The position numbers and the translations under genes were made by a program. The notes under the pieces are model-generated. The model saw only the letters and a program-made list of their open reading frames with translations, made no database searches and was not told where the DNA came from. Positions 1-6,495 of a stretch of 11,809 bases of DNA are shown here, piece after piece. Positions within the stretch are counted from its first letter, which is position 1; every line of letters starts with the position of its first letter. The DNA is taken from positions 1 to 11,809 of the forward strand of contig JACVIW010000051.1 in assembly GCA_015711695.1 (NCBI GenBank), in the 5' to 3' direction. The DNA comes from Candidatus Geohydrothermomicrobium daggyaiense (GTDB taxonomy: Bacteria; Actinomycetota; Geothermincolia; Fen-727; JACVIW01).

Positions 1-2
1 CC

Positions 3-2495
3 TTCAAGGATTTTTTGTTCATCTATATCGATTTTTTTGAATCAGGGGACCTTCCCATAAAAAAACTGAAATCAATCGCCACCGAAAGCGGCAAGAGAAG
101 AGCGGCTCAGGGGTTATCCCTTAGCGCGGTTATAGATGCTTTTGACGCCGGGGAGACATACGTCTGGAAGATATTGACCAGAGAATTGCTACCACGTGGA
201 TACGGCGCTGAGGCTTGGGTGGAGTTAGCCGCGATGCGGGATAGATTTGACAAACTGGCGCGAAAATACTTGCGTCGTGCATACAGGATTGAAGAGGAGA
301 GCGCTATAAAAAAGCAGCTAGAGGAACTGCGCGCAATCACTAGCCTTGGCCAGGCGATTGTCTCAACCGTGGATCTGGAGCAGGTCCTCGGACAGATTCT
401 CGAGGTTGCCACGAGTTTCATGCAGGTTAAAATGGGCATGATAATGCTGCTTGATGAAACCGGGCAATATCTCCACCCCGTTGTTGATAAGGGCATCTCG
501 CATCTTTTTTTCCGCCCAAAGAAATTGCCGGTTAATAGGACGATTTCCGGCCTGGCGATCAGCCGCGGTGAGTACGTTCTCGCGATCGACGATGAAATTT
601 CCGATTTTGAACTTCCCAGGCCTTTCGCGGGAAAGGGCATCAGATCGGTCCTATCGATTCCTATCAGGGTGGACGATGAGGTTATTGGTGTGATTGAACT
701 TTACGACACCGAGCCTCGGAGATATACGGATCTGGATATAACCATGATGATGGCTTTCAGTCCGCAGGCGGGAGTCGCGATAAAAAATGCCCGTCTTTTC
801 AAGGATGAGAAGAGAAGGCGGAAGCAGGCCGTGGTTTTGAGCGAGATGGCGCAGGCGGTGAGTGAGGCAAAGGACCTCGAGGACCTGCTTGAAAGAATCT
901 CGGAAAAAGTTGCGGTTGCCCTCGGCGCCGATAGATCTTCGCTTTTTTTCTATGATAGTGAGGCTAATTCCCTGACATTTATGGCGGGATATGGCAGGAG
1001 CGCATTGCAAACCTGGCTCCTTCATCAGTTTCACCTTCCCATATCTCAACTGGGAAGATCGACTGTAAAGGTTATTCGATTGAAGAAGCCTGTATTCGTT
1101 CAAAATCCCGGGGAGGAGCTTAGCCTTGAATCCAGGGTGTTCAGGGCATCGGGGGTTGGTGCGTATCTGCAGTTGCCAATCGTTTTCGAAGAAGAACTTT
1201 TGGGCCTTATTAGCCTTGAGTTTTCGTCACCCGAGACAATGCTAACCGATGAAGACATCGCTCTGGCCGAGACACTCGCGAGCCATGTCGCAATGGCGAT
1301 TCAAAACCGACGATTGCAGCAGAAAATTCTCGAGCAGCAGATAGCGATAAGGAATGCGGAAATAAACGAGAAGTTATTTCGTGAAAGGGAACGAAGCGAA
1401 GCTATATTCAGGGCAACTCCCGACGCCGTGTTTCTTGTGGATAGTGACATGAAGATTCGTCTTATTAACCCCGGCGCTCAGTCTTTGACTGGCTGGGAAC
1501 TAGACGAGGCCAAAGGGCGCTACTGCCATGAAATTCTTTTTGGAAGCGAGCCGCCCGGGGGCGTCTGTCCTGATCCTGAATGTCCCATCGCTCGTGTCCT
1601 GGCAGGGGAAGAAGTCCCATATGAGGAGAATGACCTCGTGACGAAAACGGGGCGCGTGGTCCCGAGTGGAGGCACATTCGCGAAGATTTCCAGACCTGAT
1701 GGCAGCGTTGAGAGTGTTGTCGCGATCTACAGGGACGTCAGCGAACAGAGAAAACTTATCGAGCTGGATATCATCAATAAGGAAATGGATATTGCCTCCG
1801 GGATACAGAGCAGTCTTCTCCCAAGGGATAAACTTTTATCCGGGGGCGTCGTCGTTTCCGGCTTCCAGCAGCAGGCGAGAATGGTCGGAGGGGACTGGTA
1901 CGATTACTGGAGTTATGGAGACAAGATTTATCTCGTCATCGGTGATGCCTCCGGTACGGGCGGTGGTGCCGCGATCCTTGCCACAATCGCCATGAGCGCT
2001 CTGAGGGTGGAGGCGAGAGAGCACGAGGATATCGATGTGGTATTAAAACACCTGAACCAGGCGTTGTATCAAACTGATTCGCCCGAGAGCTTCGTAACCG
2101 TGTTTTTTGGTGTCCTCGATCTGGCCACAATGTCTCTCGCGTATGCGAACGCGGGTCACGAAGAACCTTTGTGTATCGGCGGCGAAACCAAATTTCCGGA
2201 AGCGCTGACGTCAGACACGAGATCTATTCTAGGGGCATTCCCGAATCCTGAAATAGGCGTGATGCGCAGGAAATTCAATTCAGGTGAGCGGGTGATCCTT
2301 TATACAGACGGAGTCATTGATGCTAAGGACTCAAAAGGAAGATTGTTTGGTTTGAAGAGGCTTAATCGTTTTGTTGCTGCGAACAGGGAGCTCCCGCCCG
2401 ATGATTTCATTCAAGCTCTGATAGATAGCGTGCTTGAGTTTTGTGAGGGAGAGGTGAGGGACGATATCACTGTTTTAGTGTGTGACATTCCCTGA
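3..2495 (+). CDS. Rsb-like/GAF/GAF/PAS/SpoIIE-type PP2C serine phosphatase (5' partial)
   Basis: This is a cytosolic multi-sensor phosphatase of the RsbU/SpoIIE type. Such enzymes usually dephosphorylate an anti-sigma-factor antagonist (STAS protein). Numbering from the TTG at 15: residues about 1-95 resemble the RsbRD/RsbU-like N-terminal helical domain (R28-R29, AAQG 30-33). GAF 1 is about 105-260 and GAF 2 about 275-432. A charged coiled coil covers about 433-462. A PAS domain covers about 463-580, with Cys504, Cys518 and Cys523. The PP2C/SpoIIE catalytic domain is about 590-826, with GGD 625-627, GDASG 643-647, NAGH 712-715, YTDG 763-766 and the Asp pair 816-817. All expected metal-binding acids are present. 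The glycine-rich stretch after GDASG (TGGGAA) departs from the usual GKGxxAA. The frame is open to the left edge, and the N-terminal domain looks cut short, so the true start probably lies outside the window. TTG at 15, with AAGGA 4 nt before it, is a weaker alternative. No partner STAS or kinase gene is visible. Confidence 0.9.
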   Translation, partial: FKDFLFIYIDFFESGDLPIKKLKSIATESGKRRAAQGLSLSAVIDAFDAGETYVWKILTRELLPRGYGAEAWVELAAMRDRFDKLARKYLRRAYRIEEESAIKKQLEELRAITSLGQAIVSTVDLEQVLGQILEVATSFMQVKMGMIMLLDETGQYLHPVVDKGISHLFFRPKKLPVNRTISGLAISRGEYVLAIDDEISDFELPRPFAGKGIRSVLSIPIRVDDEVIGVIELYDTEPRRYTDLDITMMMAFSPQAGVAIKNARLFKDEKRRRKQAVVLSEMAQAVSEAKDLEDLLERISEKVAVALGADRSSLFFYDSEANSLTFMAGYGRSALQTWLLHQFHLPISQLGRSTVKVIRLKKPVFVQNPGEELSLESRVFRASGVGAYLQLPIVFEEELLGLISLEFSSPETMLTDEDIALAETLASHVAMAIQNRRLQQKILEQQIAIRNAEINEKLFRERERSEAIFRATPDAVFLVDSDMKIRLINPGAQSLTGWELDEAKGRYCHEILFGSEPPGGVCPDPECPIARVLAGEEVPYEENDLVTKTGRVVPSGGTFAKISRPDGSVESVVAIYRDVSEQRKLIELDIINKEMDIASGIQSSLLPRDKLLSGGVVVSGFQQQARMVGGDWYDYWSYGDKIYLVIGDASGTGGGAAILATIAMSALRVEAREHEDIDVVLKHLNQALYQTDSPESFVTVFFGVLDLATMSLAYANAGHEEPLCIGGETKFPEALTSDTRSILGAFPNPEIGVMRRKFNSGERVILYTDGVIDAKDSKGRLFGLKRLNRFVAANRELPPDDFIQALIDSVLEFCEGEVRDDITVLVCDIP

Positions 2496-2504
2496 GTATG
2501 GAAG

Positions 2505-2529
2505 CTCCTGATAAGTACTTTATCAGGAG
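2505..2529. terminator. Perfect hairpin between convergent genes
   Basis: CTCCTGATAA (2505-2514) and TTATCAGGAG (2520-2529) form a 10-bp perfect stem around a 5-nt loop. It starts 10 nt after the phosphatase stop and lies about 30 nt beyond the stop of the convergent translin gene. The position suits a shared bidirectional terminator, but there is no T-run on either strand, so intrinsic termination of the classical kind is not shown. Confidence 0.4.
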
Positions 2530-2559
2530 GAAAGAATTGGCAAGCGAGGGTTGCGCCGC

Positions 2560-3192
2560 TCAAAGCCTGTTCAATTTTTTCAAAAACCTTTCAAGCGAGA
2601 TTTCGAGGGATCTCCTGCTTAGCGCGCTTGTGAGGTCTCCTCTTGTTCGTTCGATAACTCCTCTTACCATGTCGTTGGTTCTCTTCAGATTTCCGGTAAT
2701 CGCGGAGGGGTAATCAAGCGAGTTCAGGGCAAAATAAATCTCGTCCATTGTTTCCAGGATTGATTCGGCGCGGTCAAGATTTTCGATCCTTATAAGATCG
2801 AGCACGTGGCGGCGCATTTCACCAACCGCTTCGCCAAGCCCATTCAGATAAGGGGATATCCCTACGCTAATCTCGGCGGGAGAAGGCAGTGGTTCCCCTG
2901 AAATGAGCGAAATTGTTATGGACGCTTCCGCAAATTCCTTTTCGGCGTCCTGCAGAAACCCGGAATAATATATTCTCGGGTGCGGGGACAGTTTCTGGCG
3001 CGCTCTTGAAAGAACTTCCCGCGCTTTATCAAGAAGAGTTCTCGCGTTTTCATTTTCTCCGCGGTGAATTGCGCGTATGGAATAAGATGAAAGCTGGATC
3101 GCTTCCCGCGTTAAGGTCAGGGCTTCTTCACGCGCGGAGTTCTCGCTCTCGAAAATTTCCCTGGACATTTCGAAGACTTCGTCGAGGTTCAT
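2560..3192 (-). CDS. Translin-family protein
   Basis: A 210-residue, all-alpha protein of the translin/TRAX family, close to the archaeal members in length. Family members bind single-stranded nucleic acid as oligomeric rings, and TRAX subunits cleave RNA. Visible family signatures are KEFAEA (85-90; E86 and E89 match the conserved EYVEA acids), GEMRR (124-128), MDEIYFAL (149-156), LDYP (159-162), NLKRTNDMVR (168-177) and ERTRGDLT (181-188). The frame is open further upstream to 3276, which would overlap the cyclase gene by 73 bp. I chose the ATG at 3192 because it lies 11 bp after the cyclase stop and has an AAGGTGG ribosome site just upstream. It is the last gene of a likely two-gene unit with the cyclase. 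The family assignment is confident. Whether it is a nuclease or only a binding protein is open, because I could not confidently place the third TRAX acid, which may be absent. Confidence 0.87.
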   Translation of the reverse strand: MNLDEVFEMSREIFESENSAREEALTLTREAIQLSSYSIRAIHRGENENARTLLDKAREVLSRARQKLSPHPRIYYSGFLQDAEKEFAEASITISLISGEPLPSPAEISVGISPYLNGLGEAVGEMRRHVLDLIRIENLDRAESILETMDEIYFALNSLDYPSAITGNLKRTNDMVRGVIERTRGDLTSALSRRSLEISLERFLKKLNRL

Positions 3193-3203
3193 TGTGACCA
3201 CCT

Positions 3204-3971
3204 TCAAACAGGGATTATGGCTACAGGCCTGCACCAGCCTGCGCTGGCTTTCGTTATCTTCACTGGAAAGCAGCAAACTTTAAAACCGAAAGGAGGTAAT
3301 TTATCGAGATTGGTAAGTTTCTCGAGGTGACAGTACGGAGCTTTGATACCCGCGTAATGCGCTTCCCAGATGATTGATGGATCACCTTTTTTCTGATATT
3401 CGTCTCTTATTACGTTGAAAGGTCTGTCAAATCCCCACGCATCGATTCCCATGACGCGGATGCCTCTATCGATAAGCCAGAGGGTGGATTCTTTCACGAG
3501 GCCACATCCATGGTTCATGTAGTCGGGTTTTCCCCAGTAACGGTCAGCGCCTGTTAGGAAAAGCACTATGTCCAGCGGTTTAAGGGAATAGTTGATCGAA
3601 TCAAGCGCCCGGGTGATATCTTCCACGGTTATTCGAGAACCGTCTGGTTTTTGCCTCATGTCGAGGACAACACCGTCCGAGAAACACCACTCGAGAGGCA
3701 CCTCATCAATTGTCATGGCAGGGGCGTCGCCCGCTGTCGGTGCATAGTGCCATGGAGCGTCAAGATGTGTGCCAGCGTGCGTTATGAGGGTAATGTTATC
3801 GTTTGCCCAACCAAGTCCTCCGGGAAGGTCTTTTTCTGGAACGCCAAATATTTCTGACATCACTTTTGCTCCCACACTATGGTCGAGGTGTTCGACTTTA
3901 GGCTTAAATGGCTCGCTTTCAGATTCTTCGATCGGTACGCTCAAATCCACGAATCGATAGCCTTCGCTCAT
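3204..3971 (-). CDS. Cyclase / kynurenine formamidase-family metal-dependent hydrolase
   Basis: A 255-residue cytosolic member of the cyclase family, which includes bacterial arylformamidase KynB and isatin hydrolase. These hydrolyse amide or ester-like bonds using a bound divalent metal. The signature HAGTHLDAPWHY (65-76) gives H65, H69 and D71 as metal ligands and H75 as the likely catalytic histidine. H205 and E217 sit where the later family ligands fall, by alignment from memory. GIDAWGFDRP (176-185) and the C-terminal GFKVCCFPVKI, ASAGW and PVAI segments are also typical. The length is slightly above the roughly 210 residues of KynB, with a longer N-terminus (GVPEKDLPGGLGWAND, 43-58). 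ATG at 3971 has a strong GGGAGGTC ribosome site 3 nt upstream. Translin follows 11 bp downstream. The aminotransferase upstream might suggest tryptophan/kynurenine breakdown, but nothing in the sequence fixes the substrate. Confidence 0.87.
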   Translation of the reverse strand: MSEGYRFVDLSVPIEESESEPFKPKVEHLDHSVGAKVMSEIFGVPEKDLPGGLGWANDNITLITHAGTHLDAPWHYAPTAGDAPAMTIDEVPLEWCFSDGVVLDMRQKPDGSRITVEDITRALDSINYSLKPLDIVLFLTGADRYWGKPDYMNHGCGLVKESTLWLIDRGIRVMGIDAWGFDRPFNVIRDEYQKKGDPSIIWEAHYAGIKAPYCHLEKLTNLDKLPPFGFKVCCFPVKITKASAGWCRPVAIIPV

Positions 3972-3988
3972 GATGACCTCCCGTCAAA

Positions 3989-3994
3989 ATTGTA
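3989..3994 (-). promoter_or_regulatory. Possible -10 box for the cyclase-translin unit
   Basis: On the minus strand TACAAT (5 of 6 to TATAAT) lies 18 nt before the cyclase ATG and would give a leader of about 11 nt holding the GGGAGGTC ribosome site. The matching -35 (AACACA, 17 nt spacing) is poor, so the cyclase may instead be read through from the aminotransferase. Confidence 0.25.
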
Positions 3995-4024
3995 TTCTCG
4001 GGTTTATTTTTTGTGTTATTCAGT

Positions 4025-4062
4025 GGCGCAGCGATCGTGCATTGGCGCTGCGATCGTGCGCC
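4025..4062. repeat. Twin 16-bp repeat that can also fold as a hairpin
   Basis: GGCGCAGCGATCGTGC (4025-4040) recurs with one change (A to T) at 4044-4059. The element contains two CGATCG palindromes. It can fold as GGCGCA (4025-4030) with TGCGCC (4057-4062), a one-base bulge at G4031, then CGATCG (4032-4037) with CGATCG (4051-4056). It sits 13 bp after the aminotransferase stop and about 53 bp before the cyclase start. It could be a REP-like intergenic repeat, an mRNA-stabilising or terminating hairpin, or a protein-binding site. No T-run follows on the minus strand. Confidence 0.6.
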
Positions 4063-4075
4063 TTCATTAACGCGC

Positions 4076-5278
4076 TTAAGCGAAAGTACCCAGGTACTCC
4101 CTGAGGCGCCTCAATCCCTCAGCGATTCTCTCAATTGAGCTTGCGTATGAAAAGCGAACATAGCCTTCACCCGCCGGTCCGAAATCGATTCCGGGGGTCA
4201 GTGCAACGTGAGCGTTGCGTAAAATATCCAGACAGAATGAGTATGAGTCGGTGGTGAAACGTTTTGCATTGGCGAAAAGATAGAAAGCTCCTTTAGGCTC
4301 ATGGGGGATTCCGAATCCAAGCTCCCTTACTCCCTCTGTGAGAAAGAGCCTTCGCCTGTTGTATTCGCGTACCATTTCCGCTGTCTCCATTGAAGTTTCC
4401 TTAAGTGCTGATAGCGCTGCGTATTGTGAAAAGGAATTGGCGCAAATAAACAAATTCTGTTGTATTTTCTGTATTGGTCTGAGGAACTCCGGGGGGCATA
4501 TCACATAACCGAGACGCCAGCCCGTCATGGCGAACAATTTACTGAACCCGTTCAGAACAAAGCATCGGTCAGTGAACTCAAGGATTGAGCGGGCCTTCCC
4601 TTCGTATACAAGCCCATGATAAATCTCGTCTGATATTAGCCACTTATCGCCTGCCACTTCTACGATCGCTTTCAAATCATCCGATTCAAGTACAGTTCCC
4701 GTTGGATTGGCAGGAGAGTTGATCATGACACCCTTCACGATAGGTTCGTTTTTCTCAATTACCTCAGATAGGCGCCTTGGATTCAATTTGAATTCTTCTT
4801 CCTCTTTTATCTCAACATAAATCGGTTTACCTCCGACAAACTCAACAATGTTCGGGTAGCATGCATAACACGGGTTGGTAAGGATTATCCCATCACCAGG
4901 GTTTAGCAGCGCGGAGAAAACGAGAACCATGGCTGGAGATGTCCCGCCTGTGATCACGATGTTTTCGGGAGAGACACTGATTTTGTAATTATCGCGATAG
5001 TACTCAGCTATCGCATTTCGTAATTCAACGATTCCCTGGCTATGGGTATATTTCGTTTTCCCGGATTTTAAAGCTTTAACCGCCGCATCAACTACCTGGG
5101 GAGGTGTGGGAAAATCCGGTTCGCCGATCTCGAGATGCACAATATCAACACCTGAAGCTTCAAGTTCGCGCGCTTTCTCAAGGATTTCCATTACGTAAAA
5201 AGGCGGAATCTTCAGGGACCTTTCGGATACAACTCGTGGCTGTGCGAATGATTTTGTGGAATTCTTGCTATCTGTCAT
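4076..5278 (-). CDS. Pyridoxal-phosphate-dependent aminotransferase, class I/II (aspartate aminotransferase-like)
   Basis: A 400-residue fold-type I PLP enzyme that moves an amino group between an amino acid and a 2-oxo acid in the cytosol. Visible features are GGTSPA (111-116, cofactor phosphate region), NSPANPTG (187-194) with N191, SDEIYHGLVY (216-225) with D217 and Y220, the Schiff-base lysine K247 in NGFSKLFAMTGWRLGY (243-258), and R375 in VRFSYA for the substrate carboxylate. Length is normal for the family. It resembles the aspartate/alanine/aromatic aminotransferases (AspC/AlaA/PatA-like), and the substrate cannot be fixed from sequence. ATG at 5278 gives the full N-terminus and has no Shine-Dalgarno sequence. 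An extended -10 box ends 6 nt upstream, so the mRNA may be leaderless. The next internal Met is residue 30, which would cut into the family fold. It is followed by the 4025-4062 hairpin and then the cyclase. Confidence 0.93.
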   Translation of the reverse strand: MTDSKNSTKSFAQPRVVSERSLKIPPFYVMEILEKARELEASGVDIVHLEIGEPDFPTPPQVVDAAVKALKSGKTKYTHSQGIVELRNAIAEYYRDNYKISVSPENIVITGGTSPAMVLVFSALLNPGDGIILTNPCYACYPNIVEFVGGKPIYVEIKEEEEFKLNPRRLSEVIEKNEPIVKGVMINSPANPTGTVLESDDLKAIVEVAGDKWLISDEIYHGLVYEGKARSILEFTDRCFVLNGFSKLFAMTGWRLGYVICPPEFLRPIQKIQQNLFICANSFSQYAALSALKETSMETAEMVREYNRRRLFLTEGVRELGFGIPHEPKGAFYLFANAKRFTTDSYSFCLDILRNAHVALTPGIDFGPAGEGYVRFSYASSIERIAEGLRRLREYLGTFA

Positions 5279-5284
5279 GAGGCT

Positions 5285-5293
5285 ATTCTAACA
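5285..5293 (-). promoter_or_regulatory. Extended -10 promoter giving a probable leaderless aminotransferase mRNA
   Basis: On the minus strand TGT-TAGAAT is an extended -10 (TGn plus a 5-of-6 hexamer). The hexamer ends 6 nt before the ATG at 5278, so the usual start point falls on the A of ATG. No ribosome site is visible. The -35 region (about TTCTTC) is weak, as is common with extended -10 promoters. Confidence 0.45.
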
Positions 5294-5428
5294 GAGAATC
5301 TATACCCGAAGAAGGATCATTGATTTCCTTTCCGGGAAACCTTCGCTGCGGTTTTACATCAGAATTTAACTATCATTTGGCGAACTAAGGCGCCATGGAC
5401 TTTGTGGTTATATCCCGAAAGCTTATAT

Positions 5429-5473
5429 AAAAAATTTTGCTAGGAACACTCTACATGAGCTCAAACGCGAGTG
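5429..5473 (-). terminator. Weak possible terminator after the zinc-ribbon gene
   Basis: Reading the minus strand, a 5-bp stem CACTC (5473-5469)/GAGTG (5451-5447) with a long loop is followed 12 nt later by a run of six T (5434-5429). The stem is short and the T-run is distant, so this is only a suggestion. The rest of 5279-5485 shows nothing I can name apart from the promoter next to the aminotransferase. Confidence 0.2.
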
Positions 5474-5485
5474 GTGCATTATTTC

Positions 5486-6076
5486 TTATTTATAAGCGTA
5501 ATCGTAAATCAGCCATTTCCCGTTTGTCTTTTTCAGGGCAAATTCTATTGTCTCTTTTTTTGCGTTTTTGAACGTGATATAAACTTCCACCAATGCGTTG
5601 GAGTTGCTTACCGTGACATGATGAGCGTTCCATTTGGTGAGAAATCCACTGCTCCTGTTCACAACCTGTTCCGTATACTGGTCAAAAGAGTAACCGGTTT
5701 TAAACCTCGAGGCAGGATGGAGAAATCCCCATGCTTCCGTTGCGTTTCCCATGTTGACAGCCTCGATGTATTTATTTGTAACGTCAACCGGCGCTTTTAC
5801 TGTACCTATGAACAGGGTGAGAAGTATCACAGCCGCGACCACAACAACAATGAAAATAATTCCGAGAGCAACGAGAACTTTAATGAGTTTCTTTCGTCTA
5901 TCTGGCGCGGGCGAAACCGGTAGCGGTGGGGGCGTTTGGCGAACTCGCTGTGCTGTTGAAGTTCCCGGCGGTGTCGGTTTCGCGTTTACTGCACTTTCAG
6001 GCGCTGCGGTCGCGCCGCAGTTGGGGCAAAAAATCGAATCATCTGGCATTTCTTTTCCGCAATCAGGGCAATACAT
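5486..6076 (-). CDS. Zinc-ribbon, single-pass membrane protein with an extracytoplasmic NTF2-like domain
   Basis: A 196-residue protein in three parts. Residues 1-22 are a zinc ribbon (C3, C6, C17, C20 as two CxxC knuckles). Residues 23-62 are a low-complexity proline/threonine/serine linker ending in basic residues (DRRKK, 59-63). Residues about 65-91 are one long hydrophobic helix. Residues about 95-196 form a small alpha/beta domain (NKYIEAVNMGNATEAWGFLH, then strands ending in GKWLIYDYAYK), which has the pattern of DUF4878-like, NTF2-fold domains. The expected topology is zinc ribbon inside and the globular domain outside, with the basic residues before the helix on the inner side. Such proteins are common but their roles are mostly unknown, so I give no function. 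ATG at 6076 has AAAGGAG 8 nt upstream. An 11-bp inverted repeat lies just further upstream (6098-6129). It is not close enough to the aminotransferase (207 bp) to call an operon. Confidence 0.85.
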   Translation of the reverse strand: MYCPDCGKEMPDDSIFCPNCGATAAPESAVNAKPTPPGTSTAQRVRQTPPPLPVSPAPDRRKKLIKVLVALGIIFIVVVVAAVILLTLFIGTVKAPVDVTNKYIEAVNMGNATEAWGFLHPASRFKTGYSFDQYTEQVVNRSSGFLTKWNAHHVTVSNSNALVEVYITFKNAKKETIEFALKKTNGKWLIYDYAYK

Positions 6077-6097
6077 GGTGTCTACTCCTTTCTAAAA

Positions 6098-6129
6098 TGC
6101 TGACAAACATTATCGATCGTTTGTTAGCA
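6098..6129. promoter_or_regulatory. Inverted repeat enclosing a -10-like hexamer, upstream of the zinc-ribbon gene
   Basis: TGCTGACAAAC (6098-6108) and GTTTGTTAGCA (6119-6129) form an 11-bp inverted repeat with one mismatch (G-T pairable in RNA on one strand) around 10 bp. On the minus strand the spacer holds GATAAT (6114-6109), a 5-of-6 -10 hexamer, and the downstream arm is followed by TTTT and then the AAAGGAG ribosome site. It could be an operator over a promoter or a leader hairpin. No good -35 is visible. Confidence 0.4.
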
Positions 6130-6350
6130 CTGGCTTTTCGGGGGTCGAGGAAATCAATGATTTATATTAACGAAAAGGGTTTTAAGCCCGCATTGGTATG
6201 AGGCAGAGAATCGGTGAAAATATAACAGAGATAGCTCCAAAATATCCAAGACCCTTTTCAACCTTGATATCAGTTCTTGCAGTCTATCAGTCTATGTATA
6301 TTTAACATTTTCAAAAATGCTACCAGAAAAACATGTCGCGGTAAAATTTT

Positions 6351-6387
6351 AATTTTGTTTAGTGGTGGAGTCTGAACAAAATTTTTT
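6351..6387 (+). terminator. AT-rich 12-bp dyad followed by T-run
   Basis: AATTTTGTTTAG (6351-6362) pairs with CTGAACAAAATT (6372-6383) over 12 positions with one G-T pair, leaving a 9-nt GT-rich loop. The T's at 6382-6387 run out of the stem. On the plus strand this has the shape of an intrinsic terminator, but the stem is mostly A-T and no plus-strand gene lies directly upstream. It could instead be an operator or the end of an unannotated short transcript. Confidence 0.3.
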
Positions 6388-6412
6388 AGGTGTGTCAATT
6401 ATCTATCACGCT

Positions 6413-6482
6413 TGAATCTGTCAATCCCCGGTCGGATGTTAAAGTCCGAGAGGCTGAAACCCTAGGTTCTCCGGGTCATTCA
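6413..6482 (+). other. Possible structured RNA: nested stems forming a three-way junction
   Basis: CCCGG (6427-6431) can pair with CCGGG (6471-6475). Inside, TCGGA (6432-6436) pairs with TCCGA (6445-6449) across an 8-nt loop, and AACC (6458-6461) pairs with GGTT (6465-6468). Outside, TGAAT (6413-6417) can pair with ATTCA (6478-6482). The nesting suggests a folded RNA. It matches no riboswitch that I recognise, and it lies upstream of the best promoter, so it would need its own transcript. Individual stems are short and chance is possible. Confidence 0.25.
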
Positions 6483-6495
6483 GAAGAATTTTTTG

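Noticed and set aside
107..640. 177-codon minus-strand open frame inside the phosphatase gene
   Set aside because: It is antisense to the conserved GAF-coding region, with low-complexity serine-rich content typical of shadow frames.
2498..2713. Plus-strand open frame opposite the translin gene
   Set aside because: It is antisense to a gene with clear family motifs and includes the hairpin; it has no features of its own.
3193..3276. N-terminal extension of the translin frame to the ATG at 3276
   Set aside because: It would overlap the cyclase gene by 73 bp, while the ATG at 3192 has a ribosome site and normal family length.
6281..6296. Tandem 8-mers AGTCTATC/AGTCTATG as a CRISPR or operator array
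   Set aside because: There are only two short copies with no spacer pattern; kept only as a note in the intergenic description.
6390..6490. tRNA or known riboswitch in the region upstream of the pyrophosphatase
   Set aside because: No T-arm, anticodon arm or acceptor pairing fits a tRNA, and I saw no recognisable fluoride, c-di-GMP or c-di-AMP riboswitch core.
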